A stretch of 64,000 nt of DNA, taken from assembly GCF_019355555.1 (NCBI RefSeq), contig NZ_CP072141.1:800001-864000 (forward strand), given 5' to 3'. Below the pieces are notes generated by a model, which was not told the origin of the DNA, did not search any database, and worked only from the letters and a program-made list of their open reading frames with translations. Numbering within the stretch: position 1 is the first letter of the stretch; every line of letters begins with the position of its first letter. This DNA is from Rhizobium sp. L51/94. GTDB taxonomy: Bacteria > Pseudomonadota > Alphaproteobacteria > Rhizobiales > Rhizobiaceae. The position numbers and the translations under genes were made by a program. Shown here piece by piece: positions 62,934 through 64,000 of the stretch.

Positions 62934-64000
62934 TCAGAGAACCGGACTTTCCAGCAGCTGGCCGGTTGTCACGTCGGCAATGCCACGGTCGGTCTGGTGC
63001 GGCCCGATGTTGCAAGCGAGCGCCGCGCCGAAACACGCCTTGAACACCAGATAGGGCGGCTTCCAGTCGACAACCCGCGTCATGGCCTTGCGTATGGCGC
63101 CAAACCCCGCCGCGATATCCTCCAGTCCAGCCTCGCTGACAAGGCCGGAGAGCGGTAGCGGCAAGATGGCATCGAGCCTGCCGTTCGAGGCCACCGCCAT
63201 ACCGCCGCCCGCAGCGATCACGGCATTTGCAGCCAGCGTCATGTCGCGCACATTGCCACCGAACACAGTCAGGTTGTGGCTGTCATGCGATACAGTCGTA
63301 CAGAAAGCACCTCGCCATTCACCCCAACCGGTGAGAAAGCCGATTCGCGGCCGTTCATCGACGCGGCCATGTCGGTGCGCGATCGCGAGCAGGGTCGTCC
63401 CCGGCGGCGGAACGACGAAGCCACCTGCAACATCGGCAGTCATCTCGCCCCAGGCCGTAAATCGTGGCTGGTCTATGGTGGCGATGCGTACTCTGTCTCC
63501 GTCCGCCAATACGCGAAAATCGTCTTCGGAAAGCGGTTCCAGCTTGACGGAATGGCGCAATGGCTCCGGATCGAGCCTCGCCGCTGTAAACAGCGCTTTG
63601 CCGTTACGGGCAACGGGCTTGCCATCGGCGAGGACAAGCCTTGCCCGGAAATCCTCGAGATCGTCGAATAACACGATGTCAGCCCGTCGACCGGCGGCAA
63701 TCAGGCCGAGGTCAGGCCGGTTCAAGCGCATTGCGGCGTTCAGGGTTGCTGCGCGCAAAGCCCACTCTGGACGTAGGCCATCGCGCACCAGCCGCCGCAC
63801 GACATCGTCAAGACCGCCATCCCGGTGGAGTTCGTCGGGAAATACATCGTCGGTGCATAGCGTGATGGTCTGGGGCATATGGCCGAGCTTATTGATTTCA
63901 TTCACGAACTGCGTCAGCAGGTGATCATGTGAGCCGCGCAGTTCGATCGTCATTCCGGCCGAGAGTTTGGCGAGGAAGTCGGCGCCGGAGGTGAGCTCAT
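62934..64000 (-). CDS. ade: Adenine deaminase (C-terminal part, runs off the window)
   Basis: The frame is open from 64000 to the stop at 62934 and encodes at least 355 residues. The visible part begins ELTSGADFLAKLSAGM and contains IELRGSHDHLL, CTDDVFPDEL (catalytic Asp region), ADIVLFDD, and the C-terminal domain with SHDSHNLTVFG and ILPLPLSGLVSE, all typical of adenine deaminase. The base pair before the first full Glu codon is AT, consistent with His in the DHE motif. It converts adenine to hypoxanthine. The start is outside the window. It is a closer match to the family than the paralogue at 10916. Confidence 0.88.
   Translation of the reverse strand, partial: ELTSGADFLAKLSAGMTIELRGSHDHLLTQFVNEINKLGHMPQTITLCTDDVFPDELHRDGGLDDVVRRLVRDGLRPEWALRAATLNAAMRLNRPDLGLIAAGRRADIVLFDDLEDFRARLVLADGKPVARNGKALFTAARLDPEPLRHSVKLEPLSEDDFRVLADGDRVRIATIDQPRFTAWGEMTADVAGGFVVPPPGTTLLAIAHRHGRVDERPRIGFLTGWGEWRGAFCTTVSHDSHNLTVFGGNVRDMTLAANAVIAAGGGMAVASNGRLDAILPLPLSGLVSEAGLEDIAAGFGAIRKAMTRVVDWKPPYLVFKACFGAALACNIGPHQTDRGIADVTTGQLLESPVL

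Noticed and set aside
1..64000. CRISPR arrays, insertion sequences or toxin-antitoxin pairs
   Set aside because: I saw no regularly spaced direct repeats, transposase-like protein or paired small toxin/antitoxin genes.

Overview
The window looks like a chromosomal segment of an alphaproteobacterium of the order Hyphomicrobiales, in the Rhizobium/Agrobacterium/Neorhizobium range. The reasons are a Ctp-type (Cpa/Tad) Flp pilus cluster in rhizobial order, a cyoABCD-surf1 quinol oxidase operon, a TGA-N9-TCA (RirA-type) box before an iron importer, a Zur-like palindrome before a zinc importer, high GC, and dense operons with 4-base ATGA overlaps. I see no insertion sequence, prophage, CRISPR array or rRNA. 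One tRNA-Ser(GGA) is present.

Layout. 1-3.7 kb (minus): partial zur, a zinc-type ABC importer (binding protein, permease, ATPase), a 42-residue membrane protein at the head of that operon, and a DUF1007 protein. 3.9-16.05 kb: a probable purine-derivative locus. A minus-strand pair (YcaO-fold ATPase and a CDA-fold deaminase) and a plus-strand series (lysR, adenosine-deaminase-like enzyme, secreted unknown protein, BMP-type nucleoside ABC importer, divergent adenine deaminase, DszC-like flavin monooxygenase) share a near-identical promoter element on both sides of lysR. 16.2-20.6 kb: a sterol-desaturase-family hydroxylase, eutBC, a zinc-ribbon protein, tRNA-Ser and a small membrane protein. 20.9-32.6 kb: nucleoside uptake and salvage, with a second BMP-type ABC importer, cdd, pnp, deoC and deoA on the plus strand, and upp, add and deoB on the minus strand. 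An aspartic protease gene lies between them. 32.7-44.6 kb: the Flp pilus locus. 44.8-48.4 kb: M17 aminopeptidase, MarR regulator, NlpC/P60 hydrolase and two small proteins. 48.5-53.5 kb (minus): cyoABCD and surf1. 53.9-58.9 kb: an MFS transporter, then a MarR/FUSC/DUF1656/HlyD efflux operon (minus). 59.1-62.9 kb: a ferric-iron ABC importer (fbpABC-like). 62.9 kb to the end (minus): a canonical adenine deaminase that runs off the edge.

How the genes fit together. The 20.9-32.6 kb set forms an almost complete route: uptake of nucleosides, deamination (cdd, add), phosphorolysis (pnp, deoA), phosphopentose isomerisation (deoB), aldol cleavage (deoC) and uracil salvage (upp). The 3.9-16 kb locus repeats the uptake-plus-deaminase theme with divergent enzymes, an oxygenase-like flavoprotein and a YcaO enzyme. 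It is the strongest candidate here for an undescribed pathway, probably for a modified purine or nucleoside. The substrate is inference only.
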